Origin: Mycobacterium ostraviense
Lineage (GTDB): Bacteria; Actinomycetota; Actinomycetes; Mycobacteriales; Mycobacteriaceae
Reading direction: 5' to 3'
DNA: 64,000 nucleotides
Assembly: GCF_002705925.1 (NCBI RefSeq)
Contig: NZ_NKRE01000001.1
Location: 4,358,857-4,422,856, forward strand
Shown: positions 34,375 to 44,332 of the stretch, piece after piece
Numbering within the stretch: position 1 is the stretch's first letter
How the letters are laid out: each line of letters begins with the position of its first letter
Notes under the pieces: model-generated
What the model saw: only the letters and a program-made list of their open reading frames with translations
Told to the model about the DNA's origin: nothing
The model's database searches: none
Made by a program: the position numbers and the translations under genes

Positions 34375-37300
34375 GCGAGGATCTCAACCTTTCTCGTGTT
34401 TCGGGATTTGCGGTAGACCCGGGCTCCGCCGTGGGTTCCGGGCTTGCGGCTGGGCCGTCCGCGCCGGGGGCCGACTTCAGAATCGCGATCAGCTCGGCGC
34501 CGGTGATACCGCCGAGCAGTCGGGACGCGGGCACCGATTGGCCGGTCCATCGGCGCAACCGGTCACGCAGGTCCAGCGCCAGCATCGAGTCCGCGCCGAG
34601 GTCGACCAGCGCCACGTTCAGGTCGACCGCCGCCGGACCATCGAGACTGAATGCCGCAGCGATCTCGGCGCGTACCAGCTCACTGATCGGTCGCTGGTCC
34701 GGACTCTGGGTGTCGGCCGCCGAATCGTCGTCGCGTTCGCTGGTTGCCGTCGCGAACGGCATTGCGGCGCCCTGGCTTTCGAAGAACACCCGAAGGCGGT
34801 CGAAGTCGGCGGCCAGAATCAGCGGGTCGCCGTGACGGCACCCGAGACTGGTCGTGACCGCCGCGTCGGGGTCCATGGCGATCAAGCCGGACCGCTCGAT
34901 GCGGGCGACGTCGTCGGCGCCGGCGATGGTGGTGCCCTGCCATAAGCCCCAGCGCACCGACATGCAGTTCAGTCCGTTGCCGCGCAACTGGGCGGCCATG
35001 GTGTCGAGCATCCGGTTGGATGCCGCATAGCCGGCGTGCCCGTAGCCGCCCCACACTCCGGATACCGAGGAACACAGCAGGATCCGCGCATCCGGCCGCA
35101 GCGGCCATGCGTCGGTCATTCGGACCAGTCCGGTTACCTTGGCGGAGAACATATCTGCCCACTCCTGGTCGCCGAGTTGGTCGTGGGGGGCGAAGCGGGC
35201 CGCGCCGGCGGCGTGGATCAACAGCGACGCGCCGTCGCCGGCGTACTCGCCGGCAACCGCCGCCAGCGCGTCGGCGTCGGTGATGTCGCAAGCCGGGGCG
35301 TGCACCTGCGCGGGGTATCCCGCAGTCAACCGGTCCAGCTCGTCCCGGTCGACACCGTTGCGGCTCAACAGCGTGACGCGCCGGGCGCCGCGTTCAACGC
35401 AGTGCCGGGCGTACCGCAGGCCGATGGTGCCGTTGCCGCCGGTGATCACCACATTGTCCAGCGCCGCGGTGGCGACGCCCTCGGGCGCGGATTCGGCGGA
35501 CTCGCGCAGCGTCCGCGTGAAGCAATCGAGCCCGGTGCCGGAATCGTGGGCGCGCACCGCGACTTCGGTGTGATCGTCCAGCAGCACATCGACGCACCGG
35601 CGAGCGGTCGCCTCGTCGATATCCCGGCTCGGCACGTCGAGGTGGGCGAATGTCTGATCGGGGAACTCGAAACCGACGCTGCGGTGCATCGCGGCCAGCG
35701 CGGCCTGCGCCGGCAACGCCGCCGGTGCGCCGGCGTCCACCTGCTCACCGCAGCTGGTGACCAGCCACACCCGTCGACAGCGCGCCCCGACCGCGTGGTG
35801 ATAGTCGAGTTGACGTGCGCCGCTGCGGAGTTGGCCGGCTGCGGCGATCGCGTCCGGCTGCATCAGAGCCGGTGCGATGATCACAGCGATCTCCGCCTCA
35901 GCGGGTCCCGTCAGGTCGCACCCTGGATGCGCCGCGACCGCCTCGGTCAGCCGCCGCGCCACCGGATCGTCGGCGGAGTCGGGCGTCACGATCGCGACGG
36001 CGGTGGTCGGCCGATCAGCCGCGTGGTGTTGACTCTGGTCGCTCGGCGGCAATTGCTCCCACCGCTCGTGGGCGACCATCAGAGCCGACCCGGGTGCCGG
36101 CGGCAACGGCTCGGGGGTGGCCCACAGATGTATGGCCCGCATCGGCGCGGTCGGGAAACCCCGCAGCAGCGGCTGGTCGCTGACACCGGCGACGTCGCGC
36201 CAGCGGTAACCCGGATTGGCCACCGCGGCAGCGGCAATGTTGGCGGACAAGTGCTCCACGACGGGTTCGTCACGGCGGCCCGAACCCACGATCAGGGCGT
36301 CTTCGGCCAGTTCGGCGAGTGCGTAGCGCAGCGACGGATGCGCCGACATTTCCACGAACGTGCCCGCGCCGCGTTTGCCGGCCGTTGCCGCGGCCTGATC
36401 GAATCTGACTGTGTTGCGCAGGTTTTGGTACCAGTAGTCGGTGAAGTCGGTGTCGGGCGTGACCACGTCGCCGCGTGCCGAGCTGACGAACTCCACCGGT
36501 GCGTCCAAGAACTTCGATGCGGGCAGCAGTTCGCTCAACGTGTCGCGCAGCGATTCCAGCTTGCTGGTGTGCCCCGGATAGTCAACGGTCAGCTCGCGGG
36601 CGAAAATGCCATTCTGCTCGGCCCGTCGCACGATGGCGGCCACCGCGTCGCGGTCCCCGGAAACGACACTCGACGACGGCGAGTTGACTGCCGAAACTTC
36701 CAGCCAGCCTGGCGTTTCGGCGATCAATCGCTCAGCCTGATCGGCGCCCATGCTGAGGACCGCCATGCCGTAGCGGCCCGACAGCCGGCCGACCACGGTG
36801 GCCCGGGCGGCTACGACGGCGACCGCGTCCGCCAGCGTGATGGTGCCGGCCACATAGGCGGCCGCCGCCTCTCCCAGACTGTGCCCAATGGTGAGGTCGG
36901 GCAGCACTCCGCAGGATCGCCACAGCTGCGCCAAACTGGCGGCGTGGGTGAATTGTGCTCCCTGGATGTCGATCTGCGACCAGCCGTGGTCCGTGTCGGC
37001 TGACGAGCCGGCTGAGCCGGCTGGCACCTCGGCTGGCACGTGGCCCAATAGATAGGGCAGCGGCGACGGCAACCCCGCGGCGACGAACGCTTGCGCGCAT
37101 CGGTCCGCCTCCGCCCGGTACGCCGGAAGACGCTGGTACGCCTCGGCTCCCATCGAGAGCCACTGATTGCCCTGGCCCGGGAACGCGAACGCGGTTCGCG
37201 TTGTGGCGTTCTCCGAAGACCGAGCGACCAGCGGATGCTGTTCACCAGCGGCCAGTGCGCGCAGCCCGGCCTCGAGTTCGGCGCGGTCGGCGGCCCGCAC

Positions 37301-37501
37301 GACCGCGCGGTGGCGGCGCACCCGCCGGGTGCGCAGCAGCGTGGCCGCCACCGCCGGGGTCACGTCGTCGGTTCCGGGTTGCGCCCCGAGGTGCCCGAGG
37401 TAGTCGAGGATGGCCGCCGCGTCCTGACCGATCAGCTCTTCTTCATGTGCGCTGAGCAGTACCGGCACGCGGTTATCGGGAAGTCGGTGCGTCGCCATCA
37501 T
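34367..37501 (-). CDS. mbtD: MbtD-like polyketide synthase (AT-KR-ACP)
   Basis: 1044 residues, close to MbtD (1004). Acyltransferase about 100-400: FAFPGQGNQW, nucleophile Ser208 in TIGHSLGEAAAAY, and YPGH where extender specificity is usually read. Ketoreductase about 700-900: NVVITGGNGTIGLRYARH, LLCSSVSGVW and the Tyr-x-x-x-Asn pair in GYAASNRML, so it looks active. Carrier domain near 970-1030 with the phosphopantetheine Ser in DLGADSMLAL. With MbtC it would add one ketide, giving the hydroxybutyrate-type unit of mycobactins. The ATG at 37501 overlaps the mbtC stop (ATGA). Confidence 0.9.
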
Positions 37502-38829
37502 GCGGCCTCTGCCGTCGAGGCCATCGAGACGATGAGATGGGCATTGGTGCCGCTGATGCCGAAGGCGGAGACGGCACCGATCCGTTGCCCGTCCGCGGCC
37601 GGCCACGGGGTCAGTTCCTGCGCTAGTCGCAAACCCTGTCTGGCCCAATCGATTTCCCGACTCGCCTCGGCGGCGTGCAGGGTGGGTGGAACAGCGCCAT
37701 GCTCGGCGGCGACCAGAACCTTGGCCAGCCCGAGCGCGCCGCCGGCGGCCTGCGCATGGCCGAAGTTGGACTTCACCGACCCCAGCAGGGCGCCGCGGCC
37801 CGGTTCGGTGTTGCCGTAGGTTTCGGCCAGCGCCTGCAATTCGGTGCGATCACCGAGCCGGGTGCTGGTGCCGTGTCCCTCGATCATGCCGATCTGCTCA
37901 GGCCCGAGCCCTGCTTGGGCCATGGCCCGCAGAAACAGGCGGCGCTGCGCCGCACTCGACGGGGCCGCGAGCCCCGCGCTGCGACCGTCCTGATTGAGCG
38001 CGCTGGCGCGGACCTCTGCGACGATTCGCCTGCCGTTGCGCAGCGCAGCCGACTTCCGTTGCAGGACAAACATTGCCGCACCCTCGGCCCAGACGGTGCC
38101 ACTGGCCTGGGCGCTGTAGGGGCGGCAGTGGCCATCGTCGGACAGGGCGTGCTGCTTGGAGAACTCGACGAAGAAGCCGGGAGAGCCCATCACGGTGACC
38201 CCGCCGGCCAGGGCCATGTCGCAGTCGCCGGCCCGCAATCCCTGGATCGCAACGTGAAGTGCAGCCAGCGCAGACGAGCAGGAGGAGTCGATCGTCAACG
38301 CCGGGCCGGCCAGCCCCAACAGGTAGGAGATCCGGCCGGAGATCACGCCGGATGCGGTCCCGGTGAGCAGGCGTCCGCTGTGGCCGGAGAACTCCGCCAT
38401 GTCGGGTCCGTAACCAGTGAGGTAGGCGCCGACATAGCAGCCGACGTCGTGTCCGGCCAGGTCGTCGGGGTTGATGCCGCTGCCTTCCAGGGCGCGCCAG
38501 GCGACTCGCAGGGCAACCCGCTGCTGCGGGTCCATCGAGATGGCCTCGCGCAGCGAAATGCCGAAGAACGCCGGGTCGAAGGTCGCCGCCCCGGTCAGAA
38601 AACCGCCGCAATTGTGGATCCGCTTGAAGCCCTCACGGCAGGATCCGGTTAGCAGGTCGCGAATCGGCCAGCCCCGGTCGGTGGGCAGCGGGCACAACCC
38701 CTCCCGTCGTTGCGACAGGAACTCCCAGTAGCCCTCCGCGGTGTCGACACCGCCGGGTGCTTCGATCGCCATGCCGACGATGACGATCGGATCCGGGTCG
38801 ACGACGATGCTCGGCTGGTGGTCAGACAT
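37498..38829 (-). CDS. mbtC: MbtC-like ketosynthase
   Basis: 443 residues from the ATG at 38829, matching MbtC (444). A single beta-ketoacyl synthase domain with the active-site Cys184 in TIDSSCSSALAALH and the two catalytic histidines in IEGHGTSTRLGD and KSNFGHAQAAGGALGLAK. It supplies the condensing domain that MbtD lacks, in trans. An upstream in-frame ATG at 38847 is possible, and the frame stays open further upstream to about 39120 without resembling anything. This is the first gene of the minus-strand operon; in the canonical locus mbtB would precede it. Confidence 0.92.
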   Translation of the reverse strand: MSDHQPSIVVDPDPIVIVGMAIEAPGGVDTAEGYWEFLSQRREGLCPLPTDRGWPIRDLLTGSCREGFKRIHNCGGFLTGAATFDPAFFGISLREAISMDPQQRVALRVAWRALEGSGINPDDLAGHDVGCYVGAYLTGYGPDMAEFSGHSGRLLTGTASGVISGRISYLLGLAGPALTIDSSCSSALAALHVAIQGLRAGDCDMALAGGVTVMGSPGFFVEFSKQHALSDDGHCRPYSAQASGTVWAEGAAMFVLQRKSAALRNGRRIVAEVRASALNQDGRSAGLAAPSSAAQRRLFLRAMAQAGLGPEQIGMIEGHGTSTRLGDRTELQALAETYGNTEPGRGALLGSVKSNFGHAQAAGGALGLAKVLVAAEHGAVPPTLHAAEASREIDWARQGLRLAQELTPWPAADGQRIGAVSAFGISGTNAHLIVSMASTAEAA

Positions 38830-39713
38830 CTCAGGCATCTCAGACATTCCCGGGTGCCCCGTCTCCGCGCGCGGCGAACGATCGGCGCACGGCGGGTCTG
38901 GCGCGGCCGCACCCAACTGGGCCCCCTCCGGCCGAGCCATCGGTTCGTCCATACCCATCCCATGCTGGTCCCGGCCAAACCTCGGGGAACCCAGGTGCAA
39001 TGCCGCCATAGCCACCTCCCCCCACCGATCAGCTCCGAATATCCATCTGTTGGCCGGCCGGCAGATCGGCTGGCGATACAACGCCGACGAGCCAGCCACC
39101 GGCCGAAGTTCCGAAATCAAACGCGTGTGCGATCAGCCCATAAGCTGACCGTTGAGACCCGGATACCCGCCGCTGCCAGCCGGTAAACACGCAGCTGAGA
39201 GGGCACTGCGACGGTATAGGGACGCACCCCGATGAACGGACGTCACCGCCCCGCCCGCCACACGTGTGCAACCATCTGCGCAACATCGTGCGGCGCATCC
39301 CGGTCATCGCCGTCGCCGACGCCGAGATGACCTGTCACGGACATCGTGAGGGCCCGCTATTTCGTTACCCACGTCATGGTTTTGACTGCGTCTGCGCAGG
39401 GAATCGCAGTGAATGTGTTCGAGCGGCTCGGCGGGCAGCAGTTGGCGCGGATTGGGTCCGCGTCGGTGTTGGTCGCGCCGGCCGCCTTTGAAGCCGATGA
39501 CGCCGATGGCGCCGAATCCAGCCAGGGCCGCAGCGGCACTCGATCCCGAATTAGATGCCGTGTGACGGCGCCGTCGCGAGTCGAACACGACGCCCGCAAC
39601 ACACCAGAGCGCACCGACAACCAAGGAGGACCCGGTCAAGAAAGCCGGGCCGCCACCAAGCGATGCCCCACGCGGCACCCACTGACGCACTGACGATCGA
39701 TGAAAGGACAAAT
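38830..39713. promoter_or_regulatory. divergent control region of the mbt-like locus
   Basis: About 880 bases separate the mbtC and thioesterase starts. Short frames on both strands have no recognisable domain, and no remnant of mbtB is visible. I looked for the IdeR iron box (TTAGGnnAGnCTnnCCTAA-like) and saw none. A TTGACT hexamer lies at about 39393 on the plus strand without a clear partner. The thioesterase has a GAAAGGA site before its ATG. Confidence 0.4.
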
Positions 39714-40454
39714 ATGTCAACCACATTCGCGCCCTGGATCAAACACGTCCCAGGGCCGGACCGACAACCGCACCGCGGCGCTATCGTAGTGTTCCCGCAC
39801 GCCGGAGCGGCGGCCACCAGCTATCGGAAATTAGCGACGGCCCTAGCCGCCGGCGGCGACACGTTCATCGTCCAGTACCCGCAGCGGGCCGAGCGGCTGA
39901 ACCATCCGGCGCCCAGAGATATCCACGACCTGGCCCGGGGGTTGTTCCAGGCAGGCCCCTGGCACCAGGCAGCGCCGCTGCGGCTGTTCGGGCACAGCAT
40001 GGGCGCGGTGGTCGCTTTCGAGTTCGCCCGGATCGCCGAACAGCGCGGTATTGCGGTGCGCAAGCTGTGGGTGTCGGCCGGCCCGGTGCCATCGGCCGTC
40101 GCGGACCTGCCCCAGCTGCCGACCAGTGACCCGGAACTGCTTGCCGACCTTGCCAACATGGGCGGGACCGACCCGCGGTTATTGGCCGACGAGGAGTTCG
40201 CTGCGCTGCTGACCAATGCGGCGCGCTGCGACTACGAGGCGCTCAACCGGTACGGCTGCGGCTGCAGTGTGCGGATTCGCGCCGATATCCACGTCATCGG
40301 CGCCCGGGATGACAACCGCGTCGATGCCGGGTCACTGCACCGGTGGGGCAACCACACCCGCGGCAAATTCACGTTGTCGTTTTTCGACGGCGGGCACTTC
40401 TACATCAACGATCACACCAACACCGTCGCCAACCGCGTCGTGACCAATGTCTGA
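39714..40454 (+). CDS. type II thioesterase of the mbt-like locus
   Basis: 246 residues. Family landmarks: IVVFPHAGAAATSYRKLA at the N-terminus, YPQRAERL, the nucleophile Ser in LFGHSMGAVVAFEFA, and the late His in FFDGGHFYIND. Type II thioesterases clear mis-primed or stalled acyl groups from carrier domains of NRPS and PKS lines. Divergent from mbtC and first of a three-gene plus-strand group. The ATG at 39714 has GAAAGGA at six bases; the open frame extends upstream to 39555 but without family resemblance. It could alternatively release the product, because the NRPS proteins here have no terminal thioesterase. Confidence 0.88.
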   Translation: MSTTFAPWIKHVPGPDRQPHRGAIVVFPHAGAAATSYRKLATALAAGGDTFIVQYPQRAERLNHPAPRDIHDLARGLFQAGPWHQAAPLRLFGHSMGAVVAFEFARIAEQRGIAVRKLWVSAGPVPSAVADLPQLPTSDPELLADLANMGGTDPRLLADEEFAALLTNAARCDYEALNRYGCGCSVRIRADIHVIGARDDNRVDAGSLHRWGNHTRGKFTLSFFDGGHFYINDHTNTVANRVVTNV

Positions 40455-40611
40455 TTCGCGTTCGGCCGCATCGGCAAAGCATGCGAAACGGATTCCGGTG
40501 GCCATCGCCGGCAAGGAAGTCATGCCGGCGCGAGGCGCCGGCCTGACCCGTTGACCGCGGGTGCGGGTGTTTGCCCGGCGACATAACTCGCAATCGATCG
40601 GAGGCCGACAA

Positions 40612-42039
40612 GTGCCAGTCCAGATACGTCCGGCGCGTGCGCTGCAGACGCTCCGGAAAGGCAATGCACCCATCGGCGAAGTACCGCCGGACAATCAGCT
40701 GTCGTCCATGGACCAAGCCATGTTTGCGCTGCTGCGCGCCATGGACCGGGCCGCTGTCGTCCAGTGTGTGTGGGTATACGAACATCCCGTCAACTTCGAG
40801 GCACTGAAACGCTTCCACCACAACCTCGGCTATGGATTGCTGGGGCGGCGCATCGAGCGTTCGCCACTGCCGTTCGCCCGCCATCGTTGGGTCTGTGACC
40901 GGGGGCCGGCTGAGATGGACGTGGCCGAGTGTCCGCGTCCGCGCGGTGAACTCAGCGACTGGATCGACGAGCGCGCTCAGCAACCGATCGATCCGGAGCG
41001 CGGGCCCGCCTGGCACCTTGGTGTGCTTCCGCTGACGGACGGCTCGACCGCGGTCAGCCTGGTGGCGTCGCACTGCCTGATCGACGGGCTGGGAATAGGT
41101 CTCGCGGTCGCCGAGGCGGCCATCGGCAAGACGCGCAACCTGGGCTATCCGCCGCCGCATTCCCGCACCCGGCTGCGGGCGCTGGCCCAGGACGCCCGCC
41201 AAACCGTGCGGGGCGCTCCCGAGGTTGGCCGGTCCCTTGCCGGGGCGGCGAGAGCGGCCCGGCGTCGTCGCCACGAGGAGGCGACTGCCACCGCGTCGAC
41301 ACCGTCGCGGTCCGTCGCCGCCGGGAGCGGCTACGGCGACGAACGTGTCGTGGTGCCGGCTATCGCCATCCACGTCGATCTGGATCAGTGGGATGAGCGC
41401 GCCAACGCCCTTGGCGGAACCAGTCACCACCTGGCTGCCGGGTTGGCGGCCAAACTCGGCGAGCGGATGGGGCGCCGACGCTCCGGTGACGGCACGGTCA
41501 CCTTGCAGGTGCCGCTCAGCAACCGCACCGAAGACGACGCCCGGGCCAACACGCTGTCGTTTGTGAGCGTGAGTGTCGACCCGAGTGGGGTGACGACCGA
41601 CTTGTCGCAAACCCGCGCGGCCATCAAGCGGGCGTTCAACACCATGCGCGAAACCCCGGAAGTGGCCTCGCCGATGCTTCCGCTTGCCCCGCTGGTGCCG
41701 TACGTCCCGAAGCGGGCGCTCAAACGGCTGGCAGAAGCCGCGTTCGGCTACGACGATCAGCCCGTGGCGTGTTCGAGTCTCGGCGATCTGGCCGCCGTGG
41801 CGGCCTGCCCCGACGGAACCGAAGCCGAATACGCGTTCGGCGGTGGTGTGATCCAACGGGTTATGCGGGAGCATCTCGAGCGCCACGGCGAACTATCGCT
41901 GGTGTTTGTGCGGATCAGCGGCAAGATGTGCATCACCGTCGTCGCCTACCAGGCCGGTGAGGTCTGCTCCAAGCCCCAATTGCGTGAGCTGGCGGCACGC
42001 ACCCTCGCCGAGTTCGATCTCAGAGGGGTGATCGAGTAA
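40612..42039 (+). CDS. condensation-domain-like / WS-DGAT-type acyltransferase
   Basis: 475 residues in the CoA-dependent acyltransferase superfamily that includes NRPS condensation domains, PapA and WS/DGAT. Early motif LSSMDQAMFALLR; active-site region VSLVASHCLIDGLGIG, where the first His of HHxxxDG is Ser but the catalytic His and Asp-Gly remain; later VPLSNRTEDDARANTLSFVSVSVDP. The GTG at 40612 with GGAGG seven bases before it is preferred over a GTG at 40561. The gene lies between the thioesterase and the P450, so it may acylate or condense a siderophore intermediate. No specific homologue is recognised. Confidence 0.7.
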   Translation: MPVQIRPARALQTLRKGNAPIGEVPPDNQLSSMDQAMFALLRAMDRAAVVQCVWVYEHPVNFEALKRFHHNLGYGLLGRRIERSPLPFARHRWVCDRGPAEMDVAECPRPRGELSDWIDERAQQPIDPERGPAWHLGVLPLTDGSTAVSLVASHCLIDGLGIGLAVAEAAIGKTRNLGYPPPHSRTRLRALAQDARQTVRGAPEVGRSLAGAARAARRRRHEEATATASTPSRSVAAGSGYGDERVVVPAIAIHVDLDQWDERANALGGTSHHLAAGLAAKLGERMGRRRSGDGTVTLQVPLSNRTEDDARANTLSFVSVSVDPSGVTTDLSQTRAAIKRAFNTMRETPEVASPMLPLAPLVPYVPKRALKRLAEAAFGYDDQPVACSSLGDLAAVAACPDGTEAEYAFGGGVIQRVMREHLERHGELSLVFVRISGKMCITVVAYQAGEVCSKPQLRELAARTLAEFDLRGVIE

Positions 42040-42173
42040 CCGAGATCCGCTGCCGGGCATAACAAACTCATAAAACTGTCAACTGTTTTAGACGTATTCT
42101 GCCGGGTACCCGTCGTTTATGACCCTCGCACCAGCCGCCGGGCTCGCGATCACCGTCTCCCATAGTTGCCGAG

Positions 42174-43505
42174 ATGAGTGAACCGGTTGGCCCGGCAACC
42201 ACCACGGCCAAGTTGCCGCCGGCGCCACCGCCGATAATCCCGAAGGGACTGCAGGGCATCGCATTCTTCGCGGCGCGGCGGTGGGCCACCGAGCAGCTCG
42301 CACGCCGCTACGGCGGTGCGTTTCGGCTCGATGTGCCGGTATTCGGACGCCTGGTCGTCGTGGCCGACCCGAGGTTGGCCAAAAAGGTATTCACCAGCAC
42401 GACAGACGAACTCGGCGCCATTCAGCCCAACTTGAGCCGGCTGTTGGGCTCGGGTTCGGTATTCGGGCTCGACGGCGAAGAGCACCGCAGGCGCCGAAAG
42501 CTGCTGGCGCATCCCTTCCGTGCCAGCAACATGAGGAATTACGAGCGGATCGTCGAGCAGGAGACGCTGCGCGAAATCGCCGATTGGCCCGATGGCACGG
42601 CCTTCCCGACGCTGCCGGCGATGAAGCGCATCACCCTCAACGTGATCTTGCGCGCCGTGTTCGGCGCCGAGGGGGACGACTTCGACGAGCTGCGCCAGGT
42701 CATCGTGCCGTGGGCGAAGTGGGGTTCACGATTGTCGACGCTGCCCCTGCCCAACCGAACCTATGGTCGCTACACCCCGTGGGGCCGGCTAGCGGAATGG
42801 CGGGGCAAGTACGACACGATCATCGACAGGATCATCGACAAGTCCCAATCAGGCTCGGAGTTGGAGGACCGCGCCGACATTCTCTCGCTGATGCTGCGCA
42901 GCGCATACGACGACGGTTCACCCATGTCGCGCGAGGACGTCCGGGACGATCTGCTCACTCTTCTGGTCGCCGGACACGAGACCACCGCAACCACCTTGGC
43001 CTGGGTGTTCGAACGGCTGACCCGCCAGCCCGAGGTGTTGTCGGCGCTCGTGGAGGAGGCCGACACCGACGACAACGAGCTGCGCCATGCGGCGATCTAC
43101 GAGGTGCAGCGCACCAGGTCGGTGATCGACTTCTCCGGTCGCCGGGTGCGCGCGCCGTCGTTCGAGTTGGGTGAGTACGTCATTCCCGAGGGCTATTCCA
43201 TCGTCGTCAGCATTTCGCGGTGCCATGCCGACGCCGGCACGTTCCCAGATCCTGATCGGTTCGATCCGCAACGCTACATCGAGGGGAAACCGTCGCCCTT
43301 TGCCTGGGTTCCGTTCGGGGGCGGAACCCGGCGCTGCGCGGGGGCCGCGTTCGCCAAGATGGAAATGAACGTGGTGCTGCGAACCATCTTGCGCCACTTG
43401 ACCATCGAAACCACCACGGCACCGCCGGAGAAGATTCGGGCGGGTGGCCTCGGCTTCCTGCCGAAAGACGGCGGGCGGGTCGTCGTGCACCACGTCAGGC
43501 GGTGA
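42174..43505 (+). CDS. cytochrome P450
   Basis: 443 residues. The oxygen-binding I-helix is LLVAGHETTATTLAWVFERL, the K-helix ExxR is in YEVQRTRSV, and the haem loop is WVPFGGGTRRCAGAAF with the Cys ligand. A proline-rich N-terminus (LPPAPPPIIPKG) leads into YGGAFRLDVPVFGRLVVVADP. The pattern resembles mycobacterial CYP135-type enzymes; the subfamily cannot be set by eye. It starts 135 bases after the acyltransferase gene, and the AT-rich gap (42058-42100) could carry its own promoter. Oxidation of the product or of its acyl chain is inferred only from position. Confidence 0.88.
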   Translation: MSEPVGPATTTAKLPPAPPPIIPKGLQGIAFFAARRWATEQLARRYGGAFRLDVPVFGRLVVVADPRLAKKVFTSTTDELGAIQPNLSRLLGSGSVFGLDGEEHRRRRKLLAHPFRASNMRNYERIVEQETLREIADWPDGTAFPTLPAMKRITLNVILRAVFGAEGDDFDELRQVIVPWAKWGSRLSTLPLPNRTYGRYTPWGRLAEWRGKYDTIIDRIIDKSQSGSELEDRADILSLMLRSAYDDGSPMSREDVRDDLLTLLVAGHETTATTLAWVFERLTRQPEVLSALVEEADTDDNELRHAAIYEVQRTRSVIDFSGRRVRAPSFELGEYVIPEGYSIVVSISRCHADAGTFPDPDRFDPQRYIEGKPSPFAWVPFGGGTRRCAGAAFAKMEMNVVLRTILRHLTIETTTAPPEKIRAGGLGFLPKDGGRVVVHHVRR

Positions 43506-43643
43506 ACAGTCGCCGGATTTCCGGCGTGCGCCCGGGCCGGTGACGTACACATGCCGGGCAAGTGCGGGCGACCGGCCGATCAACGGGGTTTGCCCCCGGC
43601 GCACGGGGGAGGGGGATGTGCCGGGGGCAAAGCAGCGGTTCGA

Positions 43644-43973
43644 TCAGGGCACAAGTGCCCAGAACGGATGGGTGACCGACCAAATCGGGTGGGTCAAGTG
43701 ATCGGTGTGGTGATAGATCGGGTGGGTTGGCGGCGGCACCGGGTGCATCGGAGCCACGCCCGGGCGCATCGGACCTGACGCGGGGTCCATCGGCCCCCGG
43801 CCCGGGTGAAGCGGACCTGCTGCCGAATTCATCGGAGCCCCGCCCGGATGCATCGGACCCGCGTTCGGTTGCCCCGGGGCGGCCGACGCTATAGCGGGTT
43901 CCGCTACCGTCCCCGCGAGCGAAAGGCCAAGGGCACAGAGGACACCCGCCGACAAGGTGCGAATGGTTGACAT
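43644..43973 (-). CDS. small secreted Pro/Met/His-rich repeat protein
   Basis: 109 residues of unknown function. Residues 1-31 form a signal peptide (hydrophobic LSAGVLCALGLSLAGTV, cleavage around ASA). The mature part carries about six short units of the form GPMHPG, APMNSA, GPLHPG, GPMDPA, GPMRPG, APMHPV. The last 28 residues hold six histidines in HPIYHHTDHLTHPIW and VTHPF. A GGGAG ribosome site precedes the ATG at 43973. It converges on the P450 gene, 138 bases away. The repeated Met/His could bind metal, which is only a suggestion. Confidence 0.7.
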   Translation of the reverse strand: MSTIRTLSAGVLCALGLSLAGTVAEPAIASAAPGQPNAGPMHPGGAPMNSAAGPLHPGRGPMDPASGPMRPGVAPMHPVPPPTHPIYHHTDHLTHPIWSVTHPFWALVP

Positions 43974-44332
43974 GTCGAACTCCCTTCGGCTCAGGGTGAG
44001 GCTGTTGGGCTCGAAAAGCCCGTCGTGTCGACGCTGAATGAACCGGGTCTGCTGTAACCCGTTGCCGTGTCGTCGAGCTCACCTCGGCTCCTGGCTGTCA
44101 TACATGGTTGACAATCTGACGGTAGGGTGGCGCGTCTACAATGTCAACCTCGGTTGCTTAATATGACGATCGTCGCACACCGGACGAGCCGGCGCCTCAG
44201 CTTGCTGCGCAACGGGTTTCGCTGGGCTAGGTAGCGATCCGCGAGCTCGGAACGGCCTTGCTCAGCATATTGGCACTAAATTCACGGCCCTGGAGCGGAA
44301 TCCGGTCGGCTTCGTAGCTTATCGTCATCGCC
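43974..44332. promoter_or_regulatory. divergent intergenic region with an 8-bp inverted repeat
   Basis: Upstream of both the small secreted protein (minus) and the Rv1200-like transporter (plus). GGTTGACA at 44106-44113 and TGTCAACC at 44142-44149 form a perfect inverted repeat with a 28-base spacer; a third GGTTGACA overlaps the start of the secreted-protein gene at 43965-43972. This may be a regulator site or overlapping promoter elements. No gene seen. Confidence 0.4.

Noticed and set aside
35036..37003. 655-codon plus-strand open frame inside the mbtD region
   Set aside because: Antisense shadow of the polyketide synthase, no ribosome site or motif.
38830..39120. N-terminal extension of the MbtC-like ketosynthase
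   Set aside because: The extra 97 residues have no ketosynthase similarity, and the ATG at 38829 gives the family length.
39304..39726. Minus-strand frame with AGFGAIGVIGFKGG, reminiscent of glycine-rich PE_PGRS or membrane proteins
   Set aside because: Short, no start signal, and surrounded by low-complexity arginine-rich sequence; kept as part of the divergent control region.
44108..44142. TTGACA ... TACAAT as a sigma-70-type promoter
   Set aside because: The spacer is 23 bases, outside the usual 16-19; the inverted-repeat reading fits better.
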